64,000 nucleotides of DNA from Dechloromonas sp. CZR5. Lineage in GTDB: Bacteria > Pseudomonadota > Gammaproteobacteria > Burkholderiales > Rhodocyclaceae. Made by a program: the position numbers and the translations under genes. Location of the stretch: contig NZ_VUYQ01000005.1 in NCBI RefSeq assembly GCF_008711155.1, forward strand, positions 62,001-126,000, written 5' to 3'. A model generated the notes under the pieces. That model had not been told where the DNA came from, did not search any database, and saw only the letters and a program-made list of their open reading frames with translations. Below, piece after piece: positions 43,552-54,709 of the stretch (its first letter is position 1; each line of letters opens with the position of its first letter).

Positions 43552-45645
43552 GTGGCACGTAAAACTCCCATCGAGCGCTACCGCAATATCGGTATCAGTG
43601 CTCACATCGACGCCGGCAAGACCACCACGACCGAGCGCATCCTGTACTACACCGGTGTCAATCACAAGATCGGTGAAGTGCACGACGGTGCCGCTACCAT
43701 GGACTGGATGGAGCAGGAGCAGGAGCGTGGTATCACCATCACCTCCGCGGCGACGACCTGTTTCTGGAAGGGTATGGATAATTCCTTCCCGGAGCATCGT
43801 TTCAACATCATCGACACCCCGGGACACGTTGACTTCACGATCGAAGTCGAGCGCTCGATGCGTGTTCTCGACGGTGCCTGCATGGTTTACTGCGCGGTCG
43901 GTGGCGTACAGCCGCAGTCTGAGACCGTCTGGCGTCAGGCGACCAAGTACAAGGTGCCGCGTCTGGCCTTCGTGAACAAGATGGACCGCTCCGGCGCCAA
44001 CTTCTTCAAGGTCGTCGAGCAGATGAAGACCCGCCTGAAGGCGAATCCGGTGCCCATCGTGATTCCCATCGGTGCTGAAGACAGCTTCGCTGGCGTGGTC
44101 GATCTGCTCAAGATGAAGGCCATTATTTGGGACGAAGCCTCCCAGGGTATGAAGTTTGAATACCAGGACGTGCCGGCAGATTTGCAGGAAACGGCCCAAA
44201 CCTGGCGCGAACAGATGATTGAGGCGGCTGCCGAAGCCTCCGAAGATCTGATGAACGAATACCTCGAGAATGGCGAACTGTCCGAAGCCAAGATCAAGGA
44301 AGGTCTGCGTCTGCGCACCCTGGCGTGCGAAATCCAGCCGATGCTGTGCGGTACCGCGTTCAAGAACAAGGGTGTGCAGCGCATGCTGGACGCCGTGGTC
44401 GAGTTGCTGCCGTCGCCGGTCGATATCCCGCCGGTTTCCGGCGTCGACGAGCGCGAACAGCCGGCTTCCCGCAAGGCTGACGATGCTGAGAAGTTCTCGG
44501 CGCTGGCCTTCAAGCTGATGACCGATCCGTTCGTCGGCCAGCTGACCTTCATCCGCGTTTACTCGGGTGTGCTGGCTTCCGGCGCCACCGTTTACAACTC
44601 GGTCAAGGGCAAGAAGGAGCGCGTCGGCCGTATTCTGCAGATGCACGCCAACAACCGCGAAGAAATCAAGGAAGTTCTGGCGGGCGACATCGCCGCTTGC
44701 GTTGGCATGAAGGACGTCACCACGGGTGAAACCCTGTGTGATCCGGATGCCCCGATCATCCTCGAGCGCATGGTCTTCCCGGACCCGGTTATTCACGTTG
44801 CTGTCGAGCCGAAAACCAAGGCTGACCAGGAAAAGATGGGTATCGCGCTGGGTCGTCTGGCTGCAGAAGATCCGTCCTTCCGGGTGCGTACCGACGAAGA
44901 GTCGGGTCAAACCATCATCTCCGGTATGGGCGAACTGCACCTCGACATCATCGTCGACCGTATGCGTCGCGAATTCAACGTTGAAGCTGCTGTCGGTGCC
45001 CCGCAGGTTGCCTATCGCGAATGCATCAAGAAGGCTGTCGAACAGGAAGGCAAGTTCGTCAAGCAGTCCGGTGGTCGCGGTCAATTCGGCCACGTCTGGC
45101 TCAAGATCGAGCCGAACGAGCCGGGTGCTGGTTATACCTTTGTCGATGCCATCAAGGGCGGCGTCGTTCCGCGCGAATTCATCCCGGCGGTCGACAAGGG
45201 TCTGCAGGATGCCATCGGTAGTGGCGTGCTCGCCGGCTTCCCGGTTGTGGACATCAAGTTCACGCTGTTCGATGGTTCCTATCACGACGTTGACTCCAAC
45301 GAAAACGCCTTCCGCATGGCGGCTTCCATGGCCTTCAAGGAAGGCATGAAGAAGGCCAGCCCGACGCTGCTCGAGCCGATGATGGCCGTTGAAGTCGAGA
45401 CCCCGGAAGACTACATGGGTAACGTGATGGGCGACCTGTCCTCCCGCCGTGGCATCGTCCAGGGTATGGAAGACCAGGCTGGCGGCATCAAGGTGGTCAA
45501 GGCTGAAGTGCCGCTGTCCGAAATGTTCGGCTACGCCACCTCGCTGCGCTCCCTGTCGCAAGGTCGTGCTACCTACTCGATGGAATTCAAGCACTACACG
45601 GAAGCGCCGAAGAACGTCGCTGACGCTGTCATCAACAAAAAGTAA
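43552..45645 (+). CDS. fusA: Elongation factor G
   Basis: EF-G is the translocase GTPase of translation. The 697-residue protein starts with GTG after AAGGG, and has the P-loop [24 protein letters not shown] (G3) and NKMD (G4), then domains II-V. Length is normal. It is followed by the second tuf after 21 bases, the usual str operon order. Confidence 0.99.
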   Translation: MARKTPIERYRNIGISAHIDAGKTTTTERILYYTGVNHKIGEVHDGAATMDWMEQEQERGITITSAATTCFWKGMDNSFPEHRFNIIDTPGHVDFTIEVERSMRVLDGACMVYCAVGGVQPQSETVWRQATKYKVPRLAFVNKMDRSGANFFKVVEQMKTRLKANPVPIVIPIGAEDSFAGVVDLLKMKAIIWDEASQGMKFEYQDVPADLQETAQTWREQMIEAAAEASEDLMNEYLENGELSEAKIKEGLRLRTLACEIQPMLCGTAFKNKGVQRMLDAVVELLPSPVDIPPVSGVDEREQPASRKADDAEKFSALAFKLMTDPFVGQLTFIRVYSGVLASGATVYNSVKGKKERVGRILQMHANNREEIKEVLAGDIAACVGMKDVTTGETLCDPDAPIILERMVFPDPVIHVAVEPKTKADQEKMGIALGRLAAEDPSFRVRTDEESGQTIISGMGELHLDIIVDRMRREFNVEAAVGAPQVAYRECIKKAVEQEGKFVKQSGGRGQFGHVWLKIEPNEPGAGYTFVDAIKGGVVPREFIPAVDKGLQDAIGSGVLAGFPVVDIKFTLFDGSYHDVDSNENAFRMAASMAFKEGMKKASPTLLEPMMAVEVETPEDYMGNVMGDLSSRRGIVQGMEDQAGGIKVVKAEVPLSEMFGYATSLRSLSQGRATYSMEFKHYTEAPKNVADAVINKK

Positions 45646-45666
45646 CACCTTATTGGAGAACCGATA

Positions 45667-46857
<1,191 letters not shown>

Positions 46858-46875
46858 TCGTTCTTTTTGAAAATC

Positions 46876-46896
46876 GGGGTGGGTAACCCTCGCCCC
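46876..46896 (+). terminator. Weak hairpin between tuf and rpsJ
   Basis: GGGG (46876-46879) pairs with CCCC (46893-46896), and GGG (46881-46883) with CCC (46887-46889). There is an ATCG after it and no T-run, so it more likely slows read-through or marks mRNA processing than stops transcription. Confidence 0.35.
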
Positions 46897-46919
46897 ATCG
46901 TTCTTTGGAAGCCAAGAAA

Positions 46920-47231
46920 ATGCAAAACCAAAAAATCCGTATCCGTCTGAAGGCCTTCGACTATCGCCTGATCGATCAATCCGCCCAGGAAATCGTCGAG
47001 ACCGCCAAGCGTACCGGTGCTGTCGTTCGTGGTCCCGTTCCGCTGCCGACCCGCAAGCAGCGTTTCGACATCCTGCGTTCGCCGCACGTGAACAAGGCTT
47101 CCCGCGATCAGCTCGAGATCCGTACCCATCTGCGTCTGATGGATATTGTCGATCCGACCGACAAGACTGTTGATGCCCTGATGAAGCTGGATCTCCCGGC
47201 TGGCGTCGACGTCGAGATCAAGTTGCAGTAA
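46920..47231 (+). CDS. rpsJ: 30S ribosomal protein S10 (NusE)
   Basis: S10 is part of the 30S head and, as NusE, of antitermination complexes with NusB and NusG. The 103-residue protein begins [19 protein letters not shown] and has the [17 protein letters not shown] loop. The start is the ATG at 46920; a GAAGCC-preceded upstream frame adding five residues is unlikely. It is co-directional with tuf, and a separate promoter and structured leader follow before rplC. Confidence 0.97.
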   Translation: MQNQKIRIRLKAFDYRLIDQSAQEIVETAKRTGAVVRGPVPLPTRKQRFDILRSPHVNKASRDQLEIRTHLRLMDIVDPTDKTVDALMKLDLPAGVDVEIKLQ

Positions 47232-47252
47232 TTGTAGTTTTGCGGATATAAT
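47223..47252 (+). promoter_or_regulatory. Candidate sigma-70 promoter before rplC
   Basis: TTGCAG (47223-47228, overlapping the rpsJ stop) and a consensus TATAAT (47247-47252) are 18 bases apart, followed by CGCGCC. The GC-rich discriminator is typical of stringently controlled ribosomal promoters. Start would be near 47259, giving an 83-base leader for rplC. Confidence 0.65.
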
Positions 47253-47268
47253 TCGCGCCTTTCGGGGG

Positions 47269-47334
47269 TGGCCGGCGACGGCTGCCCATTTGTTGTTTTA
47301 CATCGACCGGCCAATCGCAGCCGGCGATGAGGAG
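47269..47334 (+). promoter_or_regulatory. Structured leader of rplC: two overlapping helices and ribosome site
   Basis: Helix 1: 47269-47278 pairs with 47303-47313 (ten pairs, bulged A at 47306). Helix 2: CGGCTGC (47279-47285), in the helix 1 loop, pairs perfectly with GCAGCCG (47317-47323). The two give a pseudoknot-like or mutually exclusive fold. The Shine-Dalgarno GAGGAG (47329-47334) begins six bases after helix 2, so folding could control rplC translation. Confidence 0.6.
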
Positions 47335-47341
47335 AATAACC

Positions 47342-47980
47342 ATGAGTCTAGGCCTTGTTGGTCGCAAGGTTGGCATGACTCGCATTTTTGCTGAGGATGG
47401 CGCGTCCATCCCGGTGACTGTGCTTGACGTGTCCAATAACCGCGTGACCCAAGTCAAAACGCCGGAGATCGATGGCTACGCAGCCATTCAGGTCGCATTC
47501 GGCAAGCGCCGTGCCTCGCGTGTTTCCAAGCCCCTCGCTGGCCATCTGGCCAAGGCGGGCGTGGAAGCCGGGCATGTGCTCAAGGAATTCCAGATCGAAG
47601 CTGATCAGTTGGCCAATTTCAAGGCTGGCGATCAGGTCGCTGTCACCATCTTTGCCGAAGGGCAAAAGGTCGATGTGACCGGTACCTCGATCGGTAAGGG
47701 TTTCCAGGGTGGTATCAAGCGCCACAACTTCAGCTCCAACCGTGCTTCCCACGGTAACTCGGTGTCGCACAATGCGCCGGGTTCCATTGGTATGGCGCAG
47801 GATCCGGGGCGTGTTTTCCCGGGTAAGCGCATGGCCGGCCATCTGGGTGACGTGCAGTCGACCCTGCAGAGTCTGACCATTGTTCGCGTTGACGCTGAGC
47901 GTCAGCTGCTGCTGGTCAAGGGCGCTGTGCCGGGTGCCAAGGGTTCTGACGTCGTCGTGCGTCCGGCAGTCAAGGCTTAA
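47342..47980 (+). CDS. rplC: 50S ribosomal protein L3
   Basis: L3 is an early-assembly protein near the peptidyl transferase centre. The 212-residue protein begins [19 protein letters not shown] and has [20 protein letters not shown] with [20 protein letters not shown]. The ATG at 47342 is chosen because GAGGAG lies seven bases upstream; an ATG at 47327 overlaps that site. It is the first gene after a distinct promoter and RNA leader. Confidence 0.98.
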   Translation: MSLGLVGRKVGMTRIFAEDGASIPVTVLDVSNNRVTQVKTPEIDGYAAIQVAFGKRRASRVSKPLAGHLAKAGVEAGHVLKEFQIEADQLANFKAGDQVAVTIFAEGQKVDVTGTSIGKGFQGGIKRHNFSSNRASHGNSVSHNAPGSIGMAQDPGRVFPGKRMAGHLGDVQSTLQSLTIVRVDAERQLLLVKGAVPGAKGSDVVVRPAVKA

Positions 47981-47989
47981 GGGGGCGAC

Positions 47990-48613
47990 ATGGAACTGAA
48001 GGTTATTAACGAACAAGGTCAGGAAGCGGCCAAGCTGCAGGCTTCCGACGTGCTGTTCGGTCGCGAATTCAATGAAGCGCTGGTGCATCAGATCGTCGTC
48101 GCCTATCAGGCGAATGCTCGTTCCGGTGACAGTAAGCAGAAGGATCGCTCCGAAGTCCGTCACACCACCACCAAGCCGTGGCGTCAGAAGGGCACTGGTC
48201 GTGCCCGCGCTGGTTCGAACGGCAGCCCGCTGTGGCGTGGAGGCGGTCGGATTTTCCCGAACTCCCCGGATCAAAACTATTCCCAGAAGGTTAACAAGAA
48301 GATGTTCCGCGCCGGTATGGCTGCGATCCTCTCCGAGTTGGCCCGTCAGGATCGCCTGGTCGTTGTTGACGATCTGTCGATCGATGCGCCGAAAACCAAG
48401 CTGTTTGCCCAGAAGTTGAAGGGCATGGGCCTGGAAGGCAATCTTCTGGTTGTGACCGACGAGCTGAATGAGAACCTCTATCTGTCGTCGCGCAACCTGC
48501 CCAACGTTCTGGTTCTGGAAGCCCAGGAAGCTGATCCGGTTTCTCTGGTTCGCTTCAACAAGGTTCTGGTGACCAAGAACGCCGTGGCCAAGTTCGAGGA
48601 GATGTGGGGATGA
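47990..48613 (+). CDS. rplD: 50S ribosomal protein L4
   Basis: L4 lines the exit tunnel and, in E. coli, represses the S10 operon by termination and translation control. The 207-residue protein has the tunnel loop with [20 protein letters not shown] and the C-terminal [14 protein letters not shown]. It overlaps rplW by four bases. Confidence 0.98.
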   Translation: MELKVINEQGQEAAKLQASDVLFGREFNEALVHQIVVAYQANARSGDSKQKDRSEVRHTTTKPWRQKGTGRARAGSNGSPLWRGGGRIFPNSPDQNYSQKVNKKMFRAGMAAILSELARQDRLVVVDDLSIDAPKTKLFAQKLKGMGLEGNLLVVTDELNENLYLSSRNLPNVLVLEAQEADPVSLVRFNKVLVTKNAVAKFEEMWG

Positions 48614-48912
48614 ATCAAGAGCGTCTGATGCAGGTACTGCTGGCACCGCAAATCTCCGAGAAGGCGACCTATGTTGCCGACAAGCATGAGCAAGTGGTTT
48701 TCCGTGTCGCATCCGATGCGACCAAGCCGGAGATCAAGGCTGCTGTCGAGCTTCTGTTCAAGGTTGAGGTTGAGGCTGTTCAAGTCGCCAACGTCAAGGG
48801 CAAGGTCAAGCGCTTCAAGGGCGCAACTGGCCGTCGCAAGGGCTGGAAAAAGGCCTATGTGAGCCTGAAGCCGGGTCAGGAAATCAATTTCGTTGAAGGG
48901 GGCAATGCATAA
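48610..48912 (+). CDS. rplW: 50S ribosomal protein L23
   Basis: L23 lies at the exit-tunnel opening and binds trigger factor and SRP. The 100-residue protein begins [20 protein letters not shown]. The ATG at 48610 overlaps the rplD stop (ATGA) and has GAGGAG eight bases upstream, so it is preferred to a GTG two codons earlier. Its stop overlaps the rplB start by one base. Confidence 0.97.
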   Translation: MNQERLMQVLLAPQISEKATYVADKHEQVVFRVASDATKPEIKAAVELLFKVEVEAVQVANVKGKVKRFKGATGRRKGWKKAYVSLKPGQEINFVEGGNA

Positions 48913-49739
48913 TGGCTCTCGTTAAAGTCAAACCGACCTCCCCGGGTCGTCGTGGCGTTGTTCAGGTCGTCAATGCCGATCTGCACAAGGGTAAGCCGTT
49001 TGCCGGTCTGGTTGAGTCCCAGTCCAAGAACGCTGGCCGCAACAACAATGGTCGTATCACCGTTCGCCATCAGGGCGGTGGTCACAAGCAGGCTTACCGT
49101 CTCGTTGATTTCAAGCGCAACAAGGACGGTATTCCGGCCAAGGTTGAACGTCTGGAATACGATCCGAATCGTACGGCGAACATCGCCCTGGTTTGCTACG
49201 CCGACGGCGAGCGCCGTTACATCATCGCCAACAAGGGTATGGTGGTTGGTCAGCAGATCATGAGCGGCTCGGAAGCGCCGATCAAGTCCGGTAATGCTTT
49301 GCCGATTCGCAACATTCCGGTCGGTACGACCATCTGCTGTGTCGAGATGATGCCGGGTAAGGGTGCTCAAATCGCCCGCTCCGCCGGTACCTCGGTTCAG
49401 CTGCTGGCCCGCGAAGGCAGCTACGCCCAGATTCGTCTGCGCTCCGGCGAAGTTCGTCGTGTGCACGTCGAGTGCCGCGCAACGGTTGGTGAAGTCGGTA
49501 ACGAAGAAAACAACCTGCGCAAGATCGGCAAGGCCGGTGCTCAGCGTTGGCGTGGTATTCGTCCGACCGTCCGCGGTACTGCGATGAACCCGATCGACCA
49601 CCCGCACGGTGGTGGTGAAGGTAAGACCGGCGAAGGTCGTGTTCCGGTTAACCCGTGGGGTCAGCCCACCAAGGGTTACCGTACCCGCAGCAACAAGCGC
49701 ACGAACAGCATGATCGTTCAGCGCCGTCATAAGCGTTAA
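48912..49739 (+). CDS. rplB: 50S ribosomal protein L2
   Basis: L2 supports the peptidyl transferase centre and subunit joining. The 275-residue protein has [19 protein letters not shown] near the N terminus and the C-terminal [16 protein letters not shown], including the conserved histidine. It starts on the last base of rplW. Confidence 0.99.
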   Translation: MALVKVKPTSPGRRGVVQVVNADLHKGKPFAGLVESQSKNAGRNNNGRITVRHQGGGHKQAYRLVDFKRNKDGIPAKVERLEYDPNRTANIALVCYADGERRYIIANKGMVVGQQIMSGSEAPIKSGNALPIRNIPVGTTICCVEMMPGKGAQIARSAGTSVQLLAREGSYAQIRLRSGEVRRVHVECRATVGEVGNEENNLRKIGKAGAQRWRGIRPTVRGTAMNPIDHPHGGGEGKTGEGRVPVNPWGQPTKGYRTRSNKRTNSMIVQRRHKR

Positions 49740-49749
49740 GGGGTAGGAA

Positions 49750-50025
49750 ATGGGACGTTCTCTCAAAAAGGGCCCGTTTATTGATGCGCACCTGATCGAC
49801 AAGGTCGAAGCAGTTCGCGCCACCAATGACAAGCGCCCGATCAAGACCTGGTCGCGTCGTTCGACGATCCTCCCCGAGTTCATCGGCCTGACGATCGCGG
49901 TCCACAATGGCAAGCAGCATATTCCGGTGTTCGTCACCGAGAATATGGTCGGTCACAAGCTCGGCGAGTTTTCGCTGACCCGTACGTTCAAGGGTCACAC
50001 CGCCGGCAAGAAGGCCAAGAAGTAA
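49750..50025 (+). CDS. rpsS: 30S ribosomal protein S19
   Basis: S19 is in the 30S head near the A-site tRNA. The 91-residue protein begins [18 protein letters not shown], with [20 protein letters not shown] following and the basic C-terminal [10 protein letters not shown]. It has GGGGTAGG before the ATG and short gaps to both neighbours. Confidence 0.98.
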   Translation: MGRSLKKGPFIDAHLIDKVEAVRATNDKRPIKTWSRRSTILPEFIGLTIAVHNGKQHIPVFVTENMVGHKLGEFSLTRTFKGHTAGKKAKK

Positions 50026-50034
50026 GGAGCTGAC

Positions 50035-50364
50035 ATGGAAACTCGTGCAAGTCTGCGGGGCGTACGCCTCTCTGCGCAAAAAGGCCGCCTGGTGGCGGAT
50101 CTCGTGCGCGGCAAGCCGGTTGGTCAGGCTCTCAATATCCTGGCCTTTAGCCCGACCAAGGGTGCCGGTATCATCAAGAAGGTGCTGGAGTCGGCTATCG
50201 CCAACGCCGAGCACAACGACGGCGCCGATATCGACGAACTGAAGGTCAAGGTCATCTACGTCGAAAAAGGTATGGTGCTGAAGCGCTTCACGGCGCGCGC
50301 CAAGGGTCGTGGCAATCGGATCAGCAAGCCGACCTGCCATATTTATCTGACCGTTGGTAACTAA
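50035..50364 (+). CDS. rplV: 50S ribosomal protein L22
   Basis: L22 contributes a long hairpin to the exit tunnel. The 109-residue protein has [20 protein letters not shown] at the start and the C-terminal tunnel hairpin with [20 protein letters not shown]. Wild-type hairpin sequence; AGGAG lies before the ATG. Confidence 0.98.
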   Translation: METRASLRGVRLSAQKGRLVADLVRGKPVGQALNILAFSPTKGAGIIKKVLESAIANAEHNDGADIDELKVKVIYVEKGMVLKRFTARAKGRGNRISKPTCHIYLTVGN

Positions 50365-50373
50365 GGAAGAGCC

Positions 50374-51159
50374 ATGGGACAGAAAATTCATCCGACTGGC
50401 TTCCGTCTGGCCGTCACCAAGAACTGGAGTTCGCGCTGGTACGCTAACAGCAAGGACTTTCCGGGCATGCTGCAAGAAGACGTCAAGGTACGCGAGTACC
50501 TGAAGCGTAAACTGGCGCACGCCTCCGTTGGTCGCGTCCTGATCGAGCGTCCGGCCAAGAACGCCCGCGTCACCGTTTACTCCGCTCGTCCGGGCGTGGT
50601 CATCGGCAAGAAGGGCGAGGATATCGAACAACTGCGTACGGATCTTCAGCGCATCATGGGCGTTCCCGTCCATGTTTCGATTGAAGAAATCCGCAAGCCG
50701 GAAATCGACGCCCAGCTGATCGCCGATTCGATCGCCCAGCAGCTCGAGAAGCGCATCATGTTCCGTCGTGCCATGAAGCGCGCGATGCAGAACGCCATGC
50801 GCCTCGGTGCCCAGGGTATCAAGGTGATGAGTGCCGGTCGTCTGAACGGTGCAGAAATCGCCCGTAGCGAATGGTATCGTGAAGGTCGTGTGCCGCTGCA
50901 CACCCTGCGCGCCGACATCGACTACGCAACTTCCGAAGCGCTGACCACCTACGGCATCATCGGTATCAAGGTCTGGGTTTACAAGGGCGATATGCTCGAC
51001 CGTAATGCCCAGCCGGTCGCCGAAGAGCCGGCAGCCGAAGAGCGCCGTCCGCGTCGCGCCCCGGGCAAGCCGGAAGGCGACAAGCCGCGTACCCGCACTG
51101 TCAAGAAGGCTGATGGCGATGCTGGTGCAAAGCGCGGTGTCAGAAAGGCAGGTGCCTAA
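50374..51159 (+). CDS. rpsC: 30S ribosomal protein S3 with extended C-terminal tail
   Basis: S3 binds mRNA at the entry site and has helicase activity. The 261-residue protein begins [20 protein letters not shown], contains the KH motif ([19 protein letters not shown]) and the conserved C-terminal domain to about residue 215. It continues with an Arg/Lys/Pro/Ala-rich tail of about 45 residues absent from the 233-residue E. coli protein, a feature shared by other betaproteobacteria. rplP starts at the base after its stop. Confidence 0.98.
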   Translation: MGQKIHPTGFRLAVTKNWSSRWYANSKDFPGMLQEDVKVREYLKRKLAHASVGRVLIERPAKNARVTVYSARPGVVIGKKGEDIEQLRTDLQRIMGVPVHVSIEEIRKPEIDAQLIADSIAQQLEKRIMFRRAMKRAMQNAMRLGAQGIKVMSAGRLNGAEIARSEWYREGRVPLHTLRADIDYATSEALTTYGIIGIKVWVYKGDMLDRNAQPVAEEPAAEERRPRRAPGKPEGDKPRTRTVKKADGDAGAKRGVRKAGA

Positions 51160-51573
51160 ATGTTGCAACCTAATCGTCGCAAGTTCCGCAAGGAGCACAA
51201 GGGCCGCAATGAAGGTCTGGCGACTCGCGGTACGAAGGTTTCCTTCGGTGAGTGGGGCCTTAAGGCGATCGGTCGCGGTCGTTTGACGGCTCGTCAGATC
51301 GAAGCCGCCCGTCGCGCCATGACTCGTCATATCAAGCGCGGTGGCCGTATCTGGATCCGTATCTTCCCGGACAAGCCGATTTCCAAGAAGCCGGCCGAAG
51401 TTCGTATGGGTAACGGTAAGGGTAACCCGGAGTACTGGGTCGCCGAAATCCAGCCGGGCAAGGTGCTTTATGAAATGGATGGTGTCAACGAAGCGCTGGC
51501 TCGCGAGGCGTTTGCTCTCGCCGCTGCCAAGCTGCCGATTGCCACCACCTTCGTGACTCGTCATCTGGGGTAA
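51160..51573 (+). CDS. rplP: 50S ribosomal protein L16
   Basis: L16 helps place A-site tRNA. The 137-residue protein begins [20 protein letters not shown] and has [20 protein letters not shown] with [13 protein letters not shown]. The arginine of its [10 protein letters not shown]-type loop (the YcfD hydroxylation region) is present. It directly abuts rpsC and is two bases from rpmC. Confidence 0.98.
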   Translation: MLQPNRRKFRKEHKGRNEGLATRGTKVSFGEWGLKAIGRGRLTARQIEAARRAMTRHIKRGGRIWIRIFPDKPISKKPAEVRMGNGKGNPEYWVAEIQPGKVLYEMDGVNEALAREAFALAAAKLPIATTFVTRHLG

Positions 51574-51575
51574 TC

Positions 51576-51770
51576 ATGAAAGCTAGTGAATTGAGAACCA
51601 AGAGCGTGGACGAGCTCAACAAGGAATTGCTGGACCTCTTGAAGGCCCAGTTCGGTCTGCGTATGCAGCTTGCTACCCAGCAGCTGTCCAATACCAGCCA
51701 AATGTCCAAGGTGCGTCGCGATATCGCTCGCGTTCGCACGCTTATCCGTGAAAAGGCGGTGCAGCAATGA
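51576..51770 (+). CDS. rpmC: 50S ribosomal protein L29
   Basis: L29 is a small two-helix protein at the tunnel exit. The 64-residue protein begins [20 protein letters not shown] and has the [20 protein letters not shown] helix. It overlaps rpsQ by four bases. Confidence 0.97.
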   Translation: MKASELRTKSVDELNKELLDLLKAQFGLRMQLATQQLSNTSQMSKVRRDIARVRTLIREKAVQQ

Positions 51771-52033
51771 GCGAAACCACCAGCATCAAGCGCACTCTGA
51801 TCGGTCGCGTTGTTAGCGACAAGATGGACAAGACGGTTACCGTCCTGGTCGAACGTAAGGTCAAGCACCCGATGTACGGCAAGGTGATGGTTCGTTCGAA
51901 GAAGTATCACGCCCATAACGACGGCAACACCGCCAAGGCCGGCGATCTCGTCGAGATCGTCGAAACCCGCCCGGTTTCCCGTACCAAGACTTGGGCGGTG
52001 ACCAGCGTTCTGGAAAAGGCGATCGTTGTATAA
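51767..52033 (+). CDS. rpsQ: 30S ribosomal protein S17
   Basis: S17 is a primary 16S rRNA-binding OB-fold protein. The 88-residue protein contains [20 protein letters not shown] and [19 protein letters not shown]. It is the last gene of the S10 block; a terminator hairpin follows 31 bases after its stop. Confidence 0.98.
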   Translation: MSETTSIKRTLIGRVVSDKMDKTVTVLVERKVKHPMYGKVMVRSKKYHAHNDGNTAKAGDLVEIVETRPVSRTKTWAVTSVLEKAIVV

Positions 52034-52052
52034 CGAAAGTTTTTAAAAACGC

Positions 52053-52082
52053 TTGCGCAGTATTAAAAGAAGCCGGTATAAT
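52053..52082 (+). promoter_or_regulatory. Candidate promoter of the spc operon, -10 box in a terminator loop
   Basis: TTGCGC (52053-52058) and a consensus TATAAT (52077-52082) are 18 bases apart. The TATAAT is exactly the loop of the perfect hairpin at 52065-52094. Start would be near 52089, giving a leader of about 97 bases before rplN. Confidence 0.6.
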
Positions 52083-52096
52083 CCGGCTTCTTTTTT
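52065..52096 (+). terminator. Intrinsic terminator between the S10 and spc operons
   Basis: AAAAGAAGCCGG (52065-52076) pairs with CCGGCTTCTTTT (52083-52094), a perfect 12-bp stem with loop TATAAT and a six-T run. This ends the S10 transcript after rpsQ, at least in part. Confidence 0.85.
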
Positions 52097-52110
52097 GCGG
52101 GCGCCGTCCT

Positions 52111-52144
52111 GGACCCGTGAAGTTGTTCGACCCGTACGGGTTCC
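52111..52144 (+). promoter_or_regulatory. Leader hairpin upstream of rplN
   Basis: GGACCCGT (52111-52118) pairs with 52136-52144 (one bulged T) around a 17-base loop; the 3' side also forms the perfect DNA palindrome ACCCGTACGGGT (52130-52141). It lies 41 bases before rplN in the leader made by the spc promoter. Function unknown. Confidence 0.4.
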
Positions 52145-52185
52145 AAGACTGACCGCGCAAGCGGATTAAGTTGGAGTTAATTTAA

Positions 52186-52554
52186 ATGATTCAGATGCAG
52201 ACGATTCTGGACGTCGCCGATAACACCGGTGCGCGTTCGGTAATGTGTATCAAAGTGCTGGGTGGCTCCAAGCGCCGCTATGCTGGTATTGGCGATATCG
52301 TCAAGGTCAGCATCAAGGACGCTGCGCCGCGCGGTCGCGTGAAGAAGGGTGATGTTTATAACGCCGTGGTGGTTCGTACCGCCAAGGGTGTTCGTCGTCC
52401 GGACGGCTCGCTGGTACGCTTTGACGGCAATGCCGCTGTCCTCCTCAACAACAAGCTCGAGCCGATCGGCACGCGCATCTTTGGCCCGGTGACCCGCGAA
52501 CTGCGTACCGAGCGCTTCATGAAGATCGTGTCCCTGGCTCCGGAAGTTCTGTAA
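52186..52554 (+). CDS. rplN: 50S ribosomal protein L14
   Basis: L14 sits at the subunit interface and contacts 16S rRNA and RsfS. The 122-residue protein begins [20 protein letters not shown] and has [19 protein letters not shown]. It is the first gene of the spc operon, with GGAG before the ATG. Confidence 0.98.
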   Translation: MIQMQTILDVADNTGARSVMCIKVLGGSKRRYAGIGDIVKVSIKDAAPRGRVKKGDVYNAVVVRTAKGVRRPDGSLVRFDGNAAVLLNNKLEPIGTRIFGPVTRELRTERFMKIVSLAPEVL

Positions 52555-52564
52555 GGAGCGGATG

Positions 52565-52882
52565 ATGGAAAAGATTCGCAAGGGCGACGAAGTCGTCGTC
52601 ATCACTGGCAAGGACAAGGGCAAGCGCGGCATCGTGGTGCTCCGCCTTGATGCCGAGCATGTTGTCGTTGAAGGTGTCAATCGTGCCAAGAAGCACGTTA
52701 AGCCGAACCCGATTAAGGGTGTGGCCGGTGGCATCGTTGATAAGGACATGCCGATTCATATCTCCAATGTTGCGCTGTTCAATGCGGCAACCAAGAAGGC
52801 CGATCGCGTCGGCATTAAGGTGCTCGAGGACGGCCGCAAGGTTCGCGTGTTCAAGTCGAACGGCGAACTGGTAAACGCATAA
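52565..52882 (+). CDS. rplX: 50S ribosomal protein L24
   Basis: L24 starts 50S assembly and has a KOW motif ([17 protein letters not shown]). With the ATG at 52565 it has 105 residues; the ATG one codon earlier is only three bases from AAGGAG, so the second is preferred (spacing six). rplE follows closely. Confidence 0.95.
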   Translation: MEKIRKGDEVVVITGKDKGKRGIVVLRLDAEHVVVEGVNRAKKHVKPNPIKGVAGGIVDKDMPIHISNVALFNAATKKADRVGIKVLEDGRKVRVFKSNGELVNA

Positions 52883-52891
52883 GGGGTGGAC

Positions 52892-53431
52892 ATGGCGCGT
52901 TTGCAACAGTTTTACAAGGACACCGTTGTTTCCGACCTGACCAAGCAGTTCGGTTACAAGTCCGTGATGGAAGTGCCCCGTATCACCAAGATCACCCTGA
53001 ATATGGGTGTTGGTGAGGCGGTTGCCGACAAGAAAGTTCTGGAAAACGCCGTTGGCGACATGCAGAAGATCGCCGGCCAAAAGCCGGTCACCACGAAGGC
53101 TCGCAAGTCGATCGCCGGCTTCAAGATTCGTGATGGTTACCCGATCGGTTGCATGGTCACCCTGCGTGGTCCGCGTATGTTCGAGTTCCTGGATCGCTTG
53201 GTCACCATCGCGCTGCCGCGCGTTCGTGACTTCCGTGGTATCTCTGGCAAGGGTTTTGATGGCCAGGGCAACTACAACATGGGTGTCAAGGAGCAGATCA
53301 TTTTCCCGGAAATCGAGTACGACAAGATCGATGCTCTGCGGGGTATGAACATTAGCATCACCACGACCGCGAAGACCGATGCAGAAGCCAAGGCTCTGCT
53401 GGCGTCCTTCAAGTTCCCGTTCAAGAATTGA
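52892..53431 (+). CDS. rplE: 50S ribosomal protein L5
   Basis: L5 binds 5S rRNA and P-site tRNA. The 179-residue protein begins [20 protein letters not shown] and has [20 protein letters not shown] and [14 protein letters not shown]. The ATG at 52892 is preferred to a GTG two codons upstream and gives the same length as E. coli L5. In E. coli, S8 represses at the rplX-rplE border; no matching structure was confirmed here. Confidence 0.97.
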   Translation: MARLQQFYKDTVVSDLTKQFGYKSVMEVPRITKITLNMGVGEAVADKKVLENAVGDMQKIAGQKPVTTKARKSIAGFKIRDGYPIGCMVTLRGPRMFEFLDRLVTIALPRVRDFRGISGKGFDGQGNYNMGVKEQIIFPEIEYDKIDALRGMNISITTTAKTDAEAKALLASFKFPFKN

Positions 53432-53438
53432 GGCAATC

Positions 53439-53744
53439 ATGGCAAAACTTGCTCTGATCAACCGTGAAGAAAAGCGCCGCAAGCTGGTGGCTCAGTACGC
53501 CAAGAAGCGCGCTGCCCTCGAGGCAATCTTCAACAACGTGAGCCTGTCGGACGAGGAGCGTTACGAAGCCCGTCTGAAGCTGCAGGCTCTGCCGCGTAAC
53601 TCCAGCCCGTCCCGTCTGCGCAATCGTTGCCAGCTGACCGGCCGTCCGCGTGGCGTTTTCCGTAAATTCGGTCTGTGTCGTAACAAGATCCGTGAGCTGG
53701 CCTTCAATGGCGAGATCCCGGGTGTTGTTAAGGCCAGCTGGTAA
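53439..53744 (+). CDS. rpsN: 30S ribosomal protein S14 (zinc-independent form)
   Basis: S14 completes the 30S head. The 101-residue protein begins [20 protein letters not shown] and contains [20 protein letters not shown]. It has the long form of the family without the CxxC zinc pairs found in the short S14 form. A longer upstream frame within rplE is rejected. Confidence 0.97.
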   Translation: MAKLALINREEKRRKLVAQYAKKRAALEAIFNNVSLSDEERYEARLKLQALPRNSSPSRLRNRCQLTGRPRGVFRKFGLCRNKIRELAFNGEIPGVVKASW

Positions 53745-53759
53745 TCAGGAGATACAGAA

Positions 53760-54155
53760 ATGGCTATGAGCGATCCGATCGCGGACATGCTGACCCGCAT
53801 CCGCAACGCCCAGCTCGCCGAAAAGGCGTCTGTGTCCATGCCGTCGTCCAAGGTCAAGGCTGCCATCGCGGCTGTCCTCAAGGATGAAGGTTATGTTGAA
53901 GATTTCGCTGTTCGTCAGAACGACGGCAAGGCTACCCTCGAAATCGCCCTCAAGTATTACGCTGGCCGTCCGGTCATCGAGCGTATCGAGCGCGTTTCCA
54001 AGCCTGGTCTGCGTATCTACAAGGGCTGCGAAGATATTCCGCGCGTCATGAACGGCCTGGGTGTGGCGATTGTGTCCACCCCGAAGGGTGTCATGACCGA
54101 CCGCAAGGCCCGCGCTACCAAGGTTGGTGGCGAAGTCCTCTGCATCGTGGCGTAA
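53760..54155 (+). CDS. rpsH: 30S ribosomal protein S8
   Basis: S8 binds the central domain of 16S rRNA and, in E. coli, represses the spc operon. The 131-residue protein begins [20 protein letters not shown] and ends with the [23 protein letters not shown]-binding segment. AGGAG precedes the start. Confidence 0.98.
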   Translation: MAMSDPIADMLTRIRNAQLAEKASVSMPSSKVKAAIAAVLKDEGYVEDFAVRQNDGKATLEIALKYYAGRPVIERIERVSKPGLRIYKGCEDIPRVMNGLGVAIVSTPKGVMTDRKARATKVGGEVLCIVA

Positions 54156-54169
54156 GGAGCTGACCGATC

Positions 54170-54700
54170 ATGTCTCGTATTGGTAAGAATCCCGTCGTGC
54201 TGCCGGCTGGTGTTGAAGTCACCGTGGGTGAGCAGATCGTCGTCAAGGGCCCGTTGGGTACCTTGAAGACCGCTGCCCACCCGGCAGTTGCAGTCGCCGT
54301 TGAAGGTCAAAGCGTTGTTGTTTCCAAGGTTGCTGGTGCGGAAAACGCATCTGCCATGTGGGGCACCATGCGTGCCAACCTGAACAACATGGTGACCGGC
54401 GTCTCCAAGGGTTTTGAGCGCAAGCTGCAACTGGTTGGCGTGGGCTATCGTGCCCAGGCTGCCGGCGATACGCTGAACCTCTCCCTTGGTTTTTCTCACC
54501 CGGTTGCGCACAAGATGCCGGCTGGTGTGAAAGTTGAGTGCCCGACCCAGACGGAAATCGTCTTGAAGGGTGCAGACAAGCAACAAGTCGGTCAGGTGGC
54601 TGCCGAAGTTCGTGCGTATCGTAAGCCGGAGCCCTACAAGGGCAAGGGCGTTCGTTACTCGGACGAAGTGGTGGTTATCAAGGAAACCAAGAAGAAGTAA
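54170..54700 (+). CDS. rplF: 50S ribosomal protein L6
   Basis: L6 lies near the factor-binding site. The 176-residue protein has the two L6 repeats, [20 protein letters not shown] and the C-terminal [16 protein letters not shown]. It has an AGGAG site and a nine-base gap to rplR. Confidence 0.98.
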   Translation: MSRIGKNPVVLPAGVEVTVGEQIVVKGPLGTLKTAAHPAVAVAVEGQSVVVSKVAGAENASAMWGTMRANLNNMVTGVSKGFERKLQLVGVGYRAQAAGDTLNLSLGFSHPVAHKMPAGVKVECPTQTEIVLKGADKQQVGQVAAEVRAYRKPEPYKGKGVRYSDEVVVIKETKKK

Positions 54701-54709
54701 GGGTGGCAT

